In this document: positions 23,131 through 30,613 of the stretch, piece after piece
Layout: each line of letters opens with the position of its first letter
Numbering within the stretch: the stretch's first letter is position 1
Source: Elusimicrobiota bacterium
GTDB lineage: Bacteria > Elusimicrobiota > Elusimicrobia > 2-02-FULL-39-32
DNA: 54,628 nucleotides
Assembly: GCA_021730935.1 (NCBI GenBank)
Contig: JAKFYJ010000038.1
Span: forward strand, 1 to 54,628
Reading direction: 5' to 3'
The notes under the pieces: model-generated
What the model was told of the DNA's origin: nothing
Databases searched by the model: none
What the model saw: only the letters and a program-made list of their open reading frames with translations
Made by a program: the position numbers and the translations under genes

Positions 23131-25662
23131 ATGGCAGATAGCCGCGATAAAAAGTATCGGCTGACGCTGGGCTATAAAATTCTCCTCGGCATCCTGCCGG
23201 TGGTTTTTCTTTCCGTCATCCTCGGCGGGATCGTGAATTATTATGTCGCGCGCGGCCGCGTGCTGACGAAAGTCCAAACCGAAATTGAAGCTTCATCCCG
23301 TCAGGTTTCCACCGCCCTAAAATATTTCCTTGAACAGCGTGAACGCGATCTCGAAACCCTCGCAGATGTCCCTCTGTTCCTGGACTATTCCAAAAATATG
23401 GAGTACGGCCTCCTCGCCGAAGCGGAGAGCTATCGCAATGAAATCGAGCGTTATTTCCTGACTTTCAACACCCGCTCCGAAGTTTACAACCTCATCGCCT
23501 ATTTTGATTCACAGGGCGTTCCCGTGGCGGCGGTTCAGAACGGAAAATCTGTCCGCAACCTCAACAGCTCCTCTTTTAAAGACGCCGCAGTCGGAGGGAG
23601 CCGTTTTCAGATCAGCAGCAACGAACTTTTTTATTCCAAACCGCTCTTCAATCGCGAACGCGCTCATTACGGCACCCTCATGTTCAAGTGCAACCTTTCG
23701 TTCGTGGAAAAAATCCTCATGAACGCGAAGTTCGGGGAAGGCGGCGGGGCATATCTCATGGACGCGCAGAAAAAGAAGATCCTCGGCGACAGCCCGGACA
23801 CCAAGGACGCCCTTGTCGGCTCTTCCGAGATTCAGGGGTTTCCCTGGACCGTCGTGGTCTGCACGAACCCCAACACGTTTTTGGGGACCCTGGCGCAGAT
23901 CCGGAACCTCACCATCGTTTTTTCCGCCGTGACCGGCATTTTCCTCTGTGCAATCTTTATCCTGGTGATACGAAACGCCACCCGTCCCATTTCGGACATG
24001 GTCCAGGGCACTCAGGAACTCGCGCGGGGGAACCTTTCTTATCGCTTGTCTGAGCCTGACGCCGTTGAGCTGAAATCCCTGGCCGCGTCCTTCAACGAGA
24101 TGGCGGGGAGCCTCCAGCGCCATAATGAAGACCTGGAATTCAAGATCCGCGAAAATGCTGTCCTCCTCGACAACCTGTCGCAGTCTGAGGCGAGATATCG
24201 TTCCGTCCTGGAAAATTCGCCCGTTGCGGTCCTGGGACTTTCAAATGAACAGCGCATCGTCACCTGGAACAGGGGCGCCGAGCAGATTTTCGGGTTCAGC
24301 GAACAGGATATTGTCGGAAAGCCCCTCACGGCGCTTTTCCCGCTTGAAGCGCAAAGCGAGTTCAACGCGCTCCTCGCTCAAATGATGGCCCAGGGCCATG
24401 TGAGAGATTATGCGCTCAGTGGAATCACCAAATCCGGCAAGAAGCTTGACCTCAGCCTTTCCTGGGGCGGATCCTATCCCGATTTTTGGATGAACAAGGA
24501 ATGGTCCGTGGTCATCCGGGACGTCACGGATGCCAAGCGCCTTCAGGAACAAGTCATCCGTTCAGAAAAACTGTCCGCCGTGGGCCAGCTTCTCTCTTCC
24601 ATCGCGCACGAGCTCAACAACCCCCTTCAAGCCGTGGTGGGTTATTCCCAACTCCTTTCCCAGTCCAAAAAGAAATCCAAAGACGACCTCCGGTTGATCA
24701 TCGAAAATGCCATGAGGTGCCGCAAGATCATTCAGAACCTCCTCCTCTTCGTTCGCCACGGCGAAATCGTAAAAGAGCCGGTGAAAGTTCAGAAAGCCGT
24801 CTCAGACGCCATTGAGCTTCTTCAATACAAATTGTCCAAGTCCGCCAACATCGCCCTCACCGTCCGCATTCCGGAGGACCTTCCCATGGTTCAGGCCGAC
24901 CTTCAGCAGATCCAGCAGGTGTTCGTGAACCTCATCAACAACGCCTGCGACGCCATGTTTGAGTGGGAAGGCCCGAAGGCGATGAAAATTTCCGCGGCCG
25001 TGAACGGTCCGATGGTCCGCGTCGAATTTGAGGACACGGGTCCGGGGATCTCCGCAGAATCTCAGAAAAAGATTTTTGAACCTTTTTTCACCACCAAGCC
25101 CGAAGGGAGGGGAACGGGTTTGGGTCTGACGGTCTGCCACCAGATCCTTGAGGACCATGGAGGTTCTTTGGGGTTTCACACGGTTCCGGGAGGCGGGACC
25201 ACTTTCTGGGTGGACATCCCCATCGCAAAGGGCGGCGCCAGAAGTCCAGTCGCGCAGGAGAGCGCGCCGAAAACGGCGGGTAAAACAGTTCTCGTGGTGG
25301 ACGACGAGGCGGACATTTTGGCCTGTCTTTCAAAAGCGCTCAAATTGGACGGTTGCGGCGTCTTGGAAGCGTCGTCCTTTGCCGAGGCCGTCGATTGGAT
25401 CCGAAAAAAATCCTTTGATCTTGTCGTCGCGGATATTCATCTGGGCGACGGCACCGGTTTCCATCTTTATGAATCGTGGGGAAAACGGACCGGAAAAAAC
25501 AGGCCGCCTTTCCTTCTTTTGACCGGAGACATTTTAAGCGGGTCGATCGAGAAATCGATCGCCGATTGCTCCATTCCGATCCTGCACAAACCCGTCGATG
25601 TGAACGAATTTCAGCAGACGGTCCGGCTCCTCCTCTCGGGGAAAACGGGCGTTCCCTCCTGA
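23131..25662 (+). CDS. Membrane hybrid histidine kinase (Cache-HAMP-PAS-HisKA-HATPase-REC)
   Basis: The 843-residue product has TM1 (about 12-38), a periplasmic Cache-type sensor (about 40-258), TM2 (about 261-280) and HAMP (about 281-335, NATRPISDMVQG). A PAS domain (about 350-470), HisKA with His493 in SSIAHELNNPLQAVVG, HATPase (NLINNACDAM, DTGPGIS, GTGLGLT) and a C-terminal receiver (about 718-835, Asp768 in VVADIHLGDGTGF) follow. Periplasmic Cache domains bind small molecules, so it could sense the product or precursor of the adjacent methyltransferase cluster. Its partner is probably the HTH-receiver protein encoded 81 bp downstream. Confidence 0.93.
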   Translation: MADSRDKKYRLTLGYKILLGILPVVFLSVILGGIVNYYVARGRVLTKVQTEIEASSRQVSTALKYFLEQRERDLETLADVPLFLDYSKNMEYGLLAEAESYRNEIERYFLTFNTRSEVYNLIAYFDSQGVPVAAVQNGKSVRNLNSSSFKDAAVGGSRFQISSNELFYSKPLFNRERAHYGTLMFKCNLSFVEKILMNAKFGEGGGAYLMDAQKKKILGDSPDTKDALVGSSEIQGFPWTVVVCTNPNTFLGTLAQIRNLTIVFSAVTGIFLCAIFILVIRNATRPISDMVQGTQELARGNLSYRLSEPDAVELKSLAASFNEMAGSLQRHNEDLEFKIRENAVLLDNLSQSEARYRSVLENSPVAVLGLSNEQRIVTWNRGAEQIFGFSEQDIVGKPLTALFPLEAQSEFNALLAQMMAQGHVRDYALSGITKSGKKLDLSLSWGGSYPDFWMNKEWSVVIRDVTDAKRLQEQVIRSEKLSAVGQLLSSIAHELNNPLQAVVGYSQLLSQSKKKSKDDLRLIIENAMRCRKIIQNLLLFVRHGEIVKEPVKVQKAVSDAIELLQYKLSKSANIALTVRIPEDLPMVQADLQQIQQVFVNLINNACDAMFEWEGPKAMKISAAVNGPMVRVEFEDTGPGISAESQKKIFEPFFTTKPEGRGTGLGLTVCHQILEDHGGSLGFHTVPGGGTTFWVDIPIAKGGARSPVAQESAPKTAGKTVLVVDDEADILACLSKALKLDGCGVLEASSFAEAVDWIRKKSFDLVVADIHLGDGTGFHLYESWGKRTGKNRPPFLLLTGDILSGSIEKSIADCSIPILHKPVDVNEFQQTVRLLLSGKTGVPS

Positions 25663-25678
25663 TCCCGGCTCCGGCTGT

Positions 25679-25707
25679 TTGACAAGCCCCTTCTGAAAAA
25701 GTAAAAT
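25679..25707 (+). promoter_or_regulatory. Sigma-70 promoter of the second HTH-receiver gene
   Basis: TTGACA (25679-25684), 17 bp, TAAAAT (25702-25707), close to consensus. The leader is about 30 nt and has no Shine-Dalgarno. Confidence 0.65.
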
Positions 25708-25743
25708 CTATTCAGAAAACTATCAAAACTAGTTTAATTATTT

Positions 25744-26391
25744 ATGGAAAAAACATACACCACATTTCAGGTCGCAGATCTCTGCGGCGTCCGCCCCACA
25801 ACCATCATCCTCTGGGTCAAACAGAACCGGATCAAGGCCTATGTTACGCCCGGCGGCCACCGAAGGATCCGTGAATCCGATCTTTTGAAGTTCCTGAACC
25901 ACTATGGTTTCCCGATCCCTGAAACCCTTCAGCCCGCGGAGCGCAAGAAAATCCTGGTCGTTGAAGATGACGCGGCCGTGGGACGGCTGATCAAGCGTTC
26001 TCTGGAGCAGGCTTTTGGAAAAAGCATCTCGGTGGAATGGATTGAAGACGGGATTCAGGCGTTGCTCGCGATTGGAAAAAAACCTGCGGACCTGGTGATT
26101 CTGGATGTGGTCATGCCGGTGGTGGACGGCGCCCGCGTTTTGGCAACCTTGAAGTCAGATCCCAAGACGAGCAAAATTCATGTTGTGGGCGTGACCGGCT
26201 CCAAACTTTCTGGGGAAAAACTCAAATTTATGCAGGACCACACGGCCGCGTTCTTTTATAAACCTTTCGACATGAATGAACTTGCGCAAAAGTGCAGGGA
26301 GCTCCTCGGCCTGCAGGACGCTCCTGTTGAAAAGCCTGCCAAAAAAAATGGACCGGCCTCAAAGCCGCCCGTCAAGCCGTCCCTCCAGTAA
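25744..26391 (+). CDS. HTH (MerR/BldC/excisionase-type)-receiver regulator, paralogue 2
   Basis: The 215-residue product has an N-terminal HTH (about 5-53, FQVADLCGVRPTTIILWV, TPGGHRRIRESDLLKFL). A receiver (about 68-195) follows with EDDAAV, phospho-Asp121 in LVILDVVMPVVDG, the Thr of GVTGSK and YKPF. A Lys/Pro-rich tail ends the protein. The layout is the same as the product at 12140, and the HTHs share NxG/PGGHRR-type sequence, so the two may recognise related sites. It is convergent with the receiver gene at 26401, with 9 bp between the stop codons. It is the likely target of the hybrid kinase upstream. Confidence 0.9.
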   Translation: MEKTYTTFQVADLCGVRPTTIILWVKQNRIKAYVTPGGHRRIRESDLLKFLNHYGFPIPETLQPAERKKILVVEDDAAVGRLIKRSLEQAFGKSISVEWIEDGIQALLAIGKKPADLVILDVVMPVVDGARVLATLKSDPKTSKIHVVGVTGSKLSGEKLKFMQDHTAAFFYKPFDMNELAQKCRELLGLQDAPVEKPAKKNGPASKPPVKPSLQ

Positions 26392-26400
26392 ACCCCTTTC

Positions 26401-26805
26401 TTATTTATTTTTTTTCATCAGTTCCCGGACGATGATGGTGAGGTCTTCCGGCAGGAACGGTTTGGGGATGAACTTGGCTCCCTCGGGGAGCTTGATGTTT
26501 AAAATGTCATAGCGTCCGGACATGAAAATGCAGTTGGCATTTTTGTTCAGTTCTTTGATCCTGTCATTCAGAATGCGTCCGTCCATGCCCGGGATCACCA
26601 GGTCGATCAGGACGATATCGATCTCCTTGGCGCGCGCTTCAAAAATGGCAAGACCTTCCGGGCCGCTGCCCGCCTCGAGCACGACATATCCCATCTTTTC
26701 GAGAAGTCTTTTGATAACAGACCGAACCTGCTCATCGTCCTCGACGAGCAGGATCACGGCTTTATATTTCAATTCCTTCCCATTGCTTAAGCGAATTTTA
26801 TCCAA
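26401..26805 (-). CDS. Response regulator, receiver only
   Basis: The 134-residue product starts at TTG (26803-26805); no in-frame ATG precedes the receiver core. Features are LLVEDDEQV, phospho-Asp in IVLIDLVIPGMDG, the Ser of IFMSGRY and PKPF. No output domain is present. The promoter region contains the shared AT-rich motif, so it probably belongs to the same regulatory circuit as the genes at 10258, 12140 and 15209. Confidence 0.85.
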   Translation of the reverse strand: MDKIRLSNGKELKYKAVILLVEDDEQVRSVIKRLLEKMGYVVLEAGSGPEGLAIFEARAKEIDIVLIDLVIPGMDGRILNDRIKELNKNANCIFMSGRYDILNIKLPEGAKFIPKPFLPEDLTIIVRELMKKNK

Positions 26806-26819
26806 GATGGCTCTCGACT

Positions 26820-26825
26820 ATTATA
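26820..26825 (-). promoter_or_regulatory. -10 box for the receiver gene at 26401-26805
   Basis: TATAAT on the minus strand. The predicted start is about 8 nt before the TTG start codon. The AT-rich motif at 26840-26847 overlaps the -35/spacer region. Confidence 0.45.
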
Positions 26826-26839
26826 ATATTTAATTAATT

Positions 26840-26847
26840 ATAACAAT
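26840..26847 (-). promoter_or_regulatory. AT-rich motif ATTGTTAT (minus strand), site 4
   Basis: ATAACAAT on the plus strand, identical in core to the sites at 10252 and 15162. It sits in a ~55-bp tract of almost pure A/T within an otherwise GC-moderate region. Confidence 0.4.
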
Positions 26848-26984
26848 ACAAATTATTATTATAATTAATTAATCGCAGAATCCCTTTGCGCGATAACCGT
26901 CTCCCTCCAGTTCTTGCAAAATGAAACAGGAGCCGCACGGCAATGATGGTGAGTGGCCGGCGGAGCGGGAAGTGAAAAAACAGC

Positions 26985-27617
26985 TTATTTTTTTATTTTT
27001 CCTATTTTTACTTTGGCGGGCTTGAACAGGCGGCCGTCTAAAACGTATCCCTTTTCCACTTCCTGCAAAACAAGATTGTCCTCTTTCGGGTTTTTAGTTT
27101 CAATGGTTTCCACGGCCTCGTGAAGATAAGGGTTGAAAGTCTGGCTCAGAGCTTCGATGGGCTCGATCCCTTCCATCTTGAGGATCGCGTCAATCTCATC
27201 CTCAATCCTCATGGGCGAAAGTTTGCTTATGTTGCCGCGAATCTCAATGAGCTTCTCAAGGATCATCTGTTTCCCGAACCGGATCGCGTCCATCCTGTCT
27301 TTTTCCGTCTTGGCCCTGGTTCCCGAAAGATCTGTTTCATCCTGTCCCTTTGAGGCCGGTTCGGGAGAGGCCTTCTCCTGCGGTTTTATAGACCGGACGG
27401 GTTCTTTGGGCGCGGGCGGAGGCTCATAAGAAAGGATGATGGGCTGGGACTTTTCAGACGCAGGCGGCGGGGGGGCTTTTTTGTTTTTGGCGAGCTCCGC
27501 TTCCCTTTCCGCTTCTTCTTTCCAAATTCGGAGCTGAGCTTCGTTGGCGATGCGGACTTCCTCGTCGATCTGGCTCGAAAAGGATTTTTCAAGGTCTTGT
27601 TCCATACCTTCAAACAT
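26985..27617 (-). CDS. GrpE-like protein with long Pro/Lys-rich N-terminus
   Basis: About 210 residues from ATG 27617 (GGAG directly upstream); the frame is open to a TTG at 27641. The N-terminal third is charged and coiled-coil-like, followed by a Pro-rich linker. The C-terminal third matches the GrpE beta-domain: GIEPIEALSQTFNPYLHEAV, then VLQEVEKGYVLDGRLFKPAKV. GrpE is the nucleotide exchange factor of DnaK. The coiled coil is short and no dnaK or dnaJ is adjacent, so this may be a divergent paralogue with a special client. It is divergently oriented from thrS. Confidence 0.7.
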   Translation of the reverse strand: MFEGMEQDLEKSFSSQIDEEVRIANEAQLRIWKEEAEREAELAKNKKAPPPPASEKSQPIILSYEPPPAPKEPVRSIKPQEKASPEPASKGQDETDLSGTRAKTEKDRMDAIRFGKQMILEKLIEIRGNISKLSPMRIEDEIDAILKMEGIEPIEALSQTFNPYLHEAVETIETKNPKEDNLVLQEVEKGYVLDGRLFKPAKVKIGKIKK

Positions 27618-27661
27618 ACTCCAAATTCGATGAAATTTCAAGGATCCGCGAAAATCCGTCC

Positions 27662-27690
27662 TTGCATCCAGCGTCGGTAAATTCTAGAAT
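27662..27690 (+). promoter_or_regulatory. thrS promoter
   Basis: TTGCAT (27662-27667), 17 bp, TAGAAT (27685-27690). The predicted start (~27697) is about 4 nt before the ATG, implying a leaderless mRNA. Confidence 0.6.
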
Positions 27691-27700
27691 AAGTCCCTTC

Positions 27701-29431
27701 ATGGAAGATTATCTTTATAAACTTCGTCATTCCACCACCCATGTCATGGCCCAGGCCGTGCAGGAATTGTTTCCCGGGACCCATCTCACGATCGGCCCTC
27801 CCGTCGAAGACGGCTTTTATTATGATTTCTATACGGAACATCACTTCACGCCCGAAGACCTGGAAAAAATCGAAAAACGCATGAGGCAGATCGCGGAAGG
27901 CAATCATCCTTTCGTCATGAGCACTCACAATTCGGATGAGGCCCGCAAGTTCTGGGGAGACCGGGGCGAGAAATTTAAAGTTGAAATCATCGATGACCTG
28001 AAAGCCCCCACGGTGACTTATTGCACCCACAGCACTTTCACGGATCTTTGCCGCGGCAACCACACGGAAAGCACCAAGGACATCCGCCATTTTAAACTGC
28101 TTAAAATTGCCGGCTCCTATTGGCGCGGCGACGAGAAGCGCGAACAGCTTCAGAGAATTTACGGCACGGCCTGGCCTTCCAAGAAAGAGCTGGACGATTA
28201 TTTGGCGCGCCTCGAAGAAGCCAAGAAGCGCGATCACAGAGATCTCGGCCAGAAACTGAACCTTTTCTCCATCCAGCAGGAAACCGTCGGCCCCGGCCTC
28301 ATCTTCTGGCACCCCAAAGGCGCCATGGTCCGCCACCTCGTTGAATCCTATTTAAAAGACACGCTCCTTAAAGAAGGATACGATTTCGTTTATACGCCGC
28401 ACATCGCGCGCCTGGACCTCTGGAAAATTTCCGGCCACTGGGATTATTACCGTGAAAACATGTTCTCGCCCATCGAGATTGAAAACCAGCCGTATATGCT
28501 GAAACCCATGAATTGCCCGGGCCACATCCAGATTTTCAACGCGCGCCTGCATTCTTATCGCGAACTGCCCATCCGCCTGGCGGAATTCGGCACGGTTTAT
28601 CGTTTCGAGCGGAGCGGCGTCATGCACGGCCTCATGCGCGTGCGGGGTTTCACTCAGGACGACGCCCACATTTTTTGCCGCATGGACCAGATTGAATCCG
28701 AGTGCGTGCATCTCCTCAAACTCACACTCCAGATCCTTCAGGCCTTCGGCTTTGACCGTTATGACATCAAGCTTTCCACTCGGCCGGAGAAGTTCACGGG
28801 AACCCCTGAGGCCTGGGACATTGCCGAGGGCGCGCTCAGAAAAGCCCTTGAGGCGCTCAACCTTAAATATGAAATCGACCCGGGAGAAGGCGTGTTTTAT
28901 GGCCCCAAGATCGATTTGAAAATCAAAGATTCCCTGAACCGCGAGTGGCAGTGTTCCACCGTGCAGGTGGATTTCAATTTGCCCCAGAAATTCGGCGTGA
29001 CCTATCGCGACAATAACAGCAAGGATGTAAACGCGGTCATGATTCACCGGGCACTCCTGGGAAGCATGGAACGGTTCATGGGCGTGCTTATTGAGCATTA
29101 CGGCGGAGCTTTCCCTCTGTGGCTCTCTCCCGTCCAGGTGAAAATACTCACGATCGCGGAAGTTCAGTCTGAATATGCCAAAGGGATCGCCGACAAACTC
29201 AAGGCAGAAAATTTCCGCGTCGAAGTGGACGACCGCACCGAAAAGATCAACGCCAAGGTCCGCGAAGGGACAATGGAAAAAGTGCCCTATCTCGCGGTGG
29301 TGGGGGAGAAGGAAAGGGAGAAAGGCGAAGTGAGCGTGAGGAAACGCGACGGCACGAGTTTGGGCGTCATGAGCGTCGAGGCTTTCATCGAGATGCTCAG
29401 GAAAGAAAACGCCGGAAAATTGGTTCATTGA
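27701..29431 (+). CDS. thrS: Threonyl-tRNA synthetase lacking the TGS domain
   Basis: The 576-residue product charges tRNA-Thr. It starts at the editing domain (HSTTH, the H-x-x-x-H motif at about 10-14, and CRGNH), followed by the class II catalytic core with the zinc Cys in KPMNCPGH, motif 2 (FGTVYRFERSG) and motif 3 (IHRALLGSMERF). The anticodon-binding domain is C-terminal. Compared with the ~640-residue E. coli enzyme, the N-terminal TGS domain (about 60 residues) is absent; no coding sequence for it precedes the ATG. The upstream in-frame extension to 27662 overlaps the promoter and is not coding. No Shine-Dalgarno is present. Confidence 0.95.
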   Translation: MEDYLYKLRHSTTHVMAQAVQELFPGTHLTIGPPVEDGFYYDFYTEHHFTPEDLEKIEKRMRQIAEGNHPFVMSTHNSDEARKFWGDRGEKFKVEIIDDLKAPTVTYCTHSTFTDLCRGNHTESTKDIRHFKLLKIAGSYWRGDEKREQLQRIYGTAWPSKKELDDYLARLEEAKKRDHRDLGQKLNLFSIQQETVGPGLIFWHPKGAMVRHLVESYLKDTLLKEGYDFVYTPHIARLDLWKISGHWDYYRENMFSPIEIENQPYMLKPMNCPGHIQIFNARLHSYRELPIRLAEFGTVYRFERSGVMHGLMRVRGFTQDDAHIFCRMDQIESECVHLLKLTLQILQAFGFDRYDIKLSTRPEKFTGTPEAWDIAEGALRKALEALNLKYEIDPGEGVFYGPKIDLKIKDSLNREWQCSTVQVDFNLPQKFGVTYRDNNSKDVNAVMIHRALLGSMERFMGVLIEHYGGAFPLWLSPVQVKILTIAEVQSEYAKGIADKLKAENFRVEVDDRTEKINAKVREGTMEKVPYLAVVGEKEREKGEVSVRKRDGTSLGVMSVEAFIEMLRKENAGKLVH

Positions 29432-29439
29432 TTTTGGAA

Positions 29440-29468
29440 TTGACAAAAGCCGCTGTTTTTCGTAGAAT
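29440..29468 (+). promoter_or_regulatory. Promoter of the infC-rpmI-rplT operon
   Basis: TTGACA (29440-29445), 17 bp, TAGAAT (29463-29468). A GGAGG at about 29478-29482 has no start codon after it in the infC frame. Confidence 0.7.
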
Positions 29469-29515
29469 TGTCCCCTTGGAGGAATATACAGACATCAAAA
29501 CGATTGAGGTGATTC

Positions 29516-30031
29516 ATCGCTAAGCCAGGGGAACCCCGCGTCAACGAAGAAATTCGCGCGAGGGAAGTGAGGCTCATCGATGAGGACGGGACCCAGCTCG
29601 GGATCAGATCGATCCATGAGGCCCTTTCCATGGCGCAGGCCAGAGGCAGTGATCTCCTTGAGATCGCTCCCGGCGCAACGCCTCCCGTCGCCAAGATCGC
29701 TGATTATTCCAAGTTCCGATACGAACGGGAAAAGCGCATCAAAGAGTCCCGCAAGCATCAGAAGGCAGGGCTGGTCAAGGAGATCCGGTTCCGGGTCATG
29801 ATCGGCGACCACGATTTAAAAACCAAGGTAGGTCACGCGAAAGAGTTCATAGACGAAAGGTACAAAGTGAGGATGACGGTGGTTTTTCGCGGACGCGAGA
29901 TGGAACACCGCCAGCTGGGCGTGAACCTCCTCAACAGGATCAAAGAATTAATGGAAGGAAATTTCGTGCTGGAGCAGGAACCCGCCCTGGAAGGGAACCG
30001 GATGTCCATGCTCATAGCCCCAAGGAAATAA
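29516..30031 (+). CDS. infC: Translation initiation factor IF-3, probable AUC start
   Basis: IF-3 binds the 30S subunit, checks start codons and prevents premature 50S joining. The 171-residue product has the N-domain signature RVNEEIRAREVRLIDEDG and the C-domain FRGREMEHRQLG. The conserved VNEEIR segment lies upstream of the first standard start codon (GTG 29567). In frame, between the stop at 29510-29512 and 29567, the only plausible start with correct spacing is ATC at 29516, with GAGG at 29506-29509. Non-AUG infC starts (AUU in E. coli) allow autoregulation, because IF-3 rejects them. rpmI follows 4 nt downstream. Confidence 0.92.
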   Translation: MAKPGEPRVNEEIRAREVRLIDEDGTQLGIRSIHEALSMAQARGSDLLEIAPGATPPVAKIADYSKFRYEREKRIKESRKHQKAGLVKEIRFRVMIGDHDLKTKVGHAKEFIDERYKVRMTVVFRGREMEHRQLGVNLLNRIKELMEGNFVLEQEPALEGNRMSMLIAPRK

Positions 30032-30035
30032 TAAA

Positions 30036-30236
30036 ATGCCAAAACTCAAAAGCCACAGCGGTGCAAAAAAAAGATTTCGCATTTCCGCCACAGGAAAAAT
30101 AAAATACAAAAAGGCGGGAGCTCGTCACTTGCTCGCCGGGATGTCCTCCAAACGGGGACGGTTCCTGCGCAAAGCCGGCCAGCTCTCAGGCTCAGACGCC
30201 AGGATCGTTCACAGGATGCTGCCTTACGGGAACTAA
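30036..30236 (+). CDS. rpmI: Ribosomal protein bL35
   Basis: A 66-residue, very basic protein with the family pattern MPKLKSHSGAKKRF at the N-terminus and HLLAGMSSKRGRFLRK in the middle. It is a component of the 50S subunit. It lies 4 nt after infC and 3 nt before rplT in the classical infC-rpmI-rplT order. It is full length for the family. Confidence 0.96.
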   Translation: MPKLKSHSGAKKRFRISATGKIKYKKAGARHLLAGMSSKRGRFLRKAGQLSGSDARIVHRMLPYGN

Positions 30237-30239
30237 CCA

Positions 30240-30587
30240 ATGAGAATTAAAAGCGGCGTATACACTCGTCAGAGAAAAAAGAAACTCCTCCGGATTTCAA
30301 GCGGCTATTATTCCAACCGCAACAACCGCTGGCGCCAGGCCATGCAGCAGGTCAACAAGTCGCTCGTTTATCAATACATCGGGCGCAAAGACCGCAAGGG
30401 CGATTTCCGCGAACTGTGGATCTCCCGCATCAATGCCGCGGTCCGGCCTCTCGGGCTTTCCTATTCGGCTTTCATCAACGCTCTCAAAAAATCCAACATT
30501 CTTTTGAACCGCAAGATGCTGGCTGACCTGGCCGTCAACGACGCTCAGGGCTTTGAGCAGATCGTTCAAGTAGCCAAAGCGGCTTAA
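30240..30587 (+). CDS. rplT: Ribosomal protein bL20
   Basis: The 115-residue product begins [17 protein letters not shown] and contains [13 protein letters not shown] and [16 protein letters not shown], all typical of bL20. It nucleates 50S assembly and in many bacteria represses this operon by binding its mRNA. I did not identify a clear L20 site in the short leader here. pheS follows after 26 bp. Confidence 0.96.
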   Translation: MRIKSGVYTRQRKKKLLRISSGYYSNRNNRWRQAMQQVNKSLVYQYIGRKDRKGDFRELWISRINAAVRPLGLSYSAFINALKKSNILLNRKMLADLAVNDAQGFEQIVQVAKAA

Positions 30588-30613
30588 AGCATTTCTCCTT
30601 TCAGACTTGTTCT

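Noticed and set aside
27662-27700. Upstream extension of thrS to 27662
   Set aside because: The extension coincides with the -35/-10 promoter and has no synthetase homology.
28352-29446. 364-codon minus-strand open frame over thrS
   Set aside because: It is antisense to thrS, His/Phe-rich with no recognisable motif.
29469-29515. L20-binding leader or attenuator before infC
   Set aside because: The leader is only about 40 nt and no hairpin or pseudoknot could be drawn with confidence.
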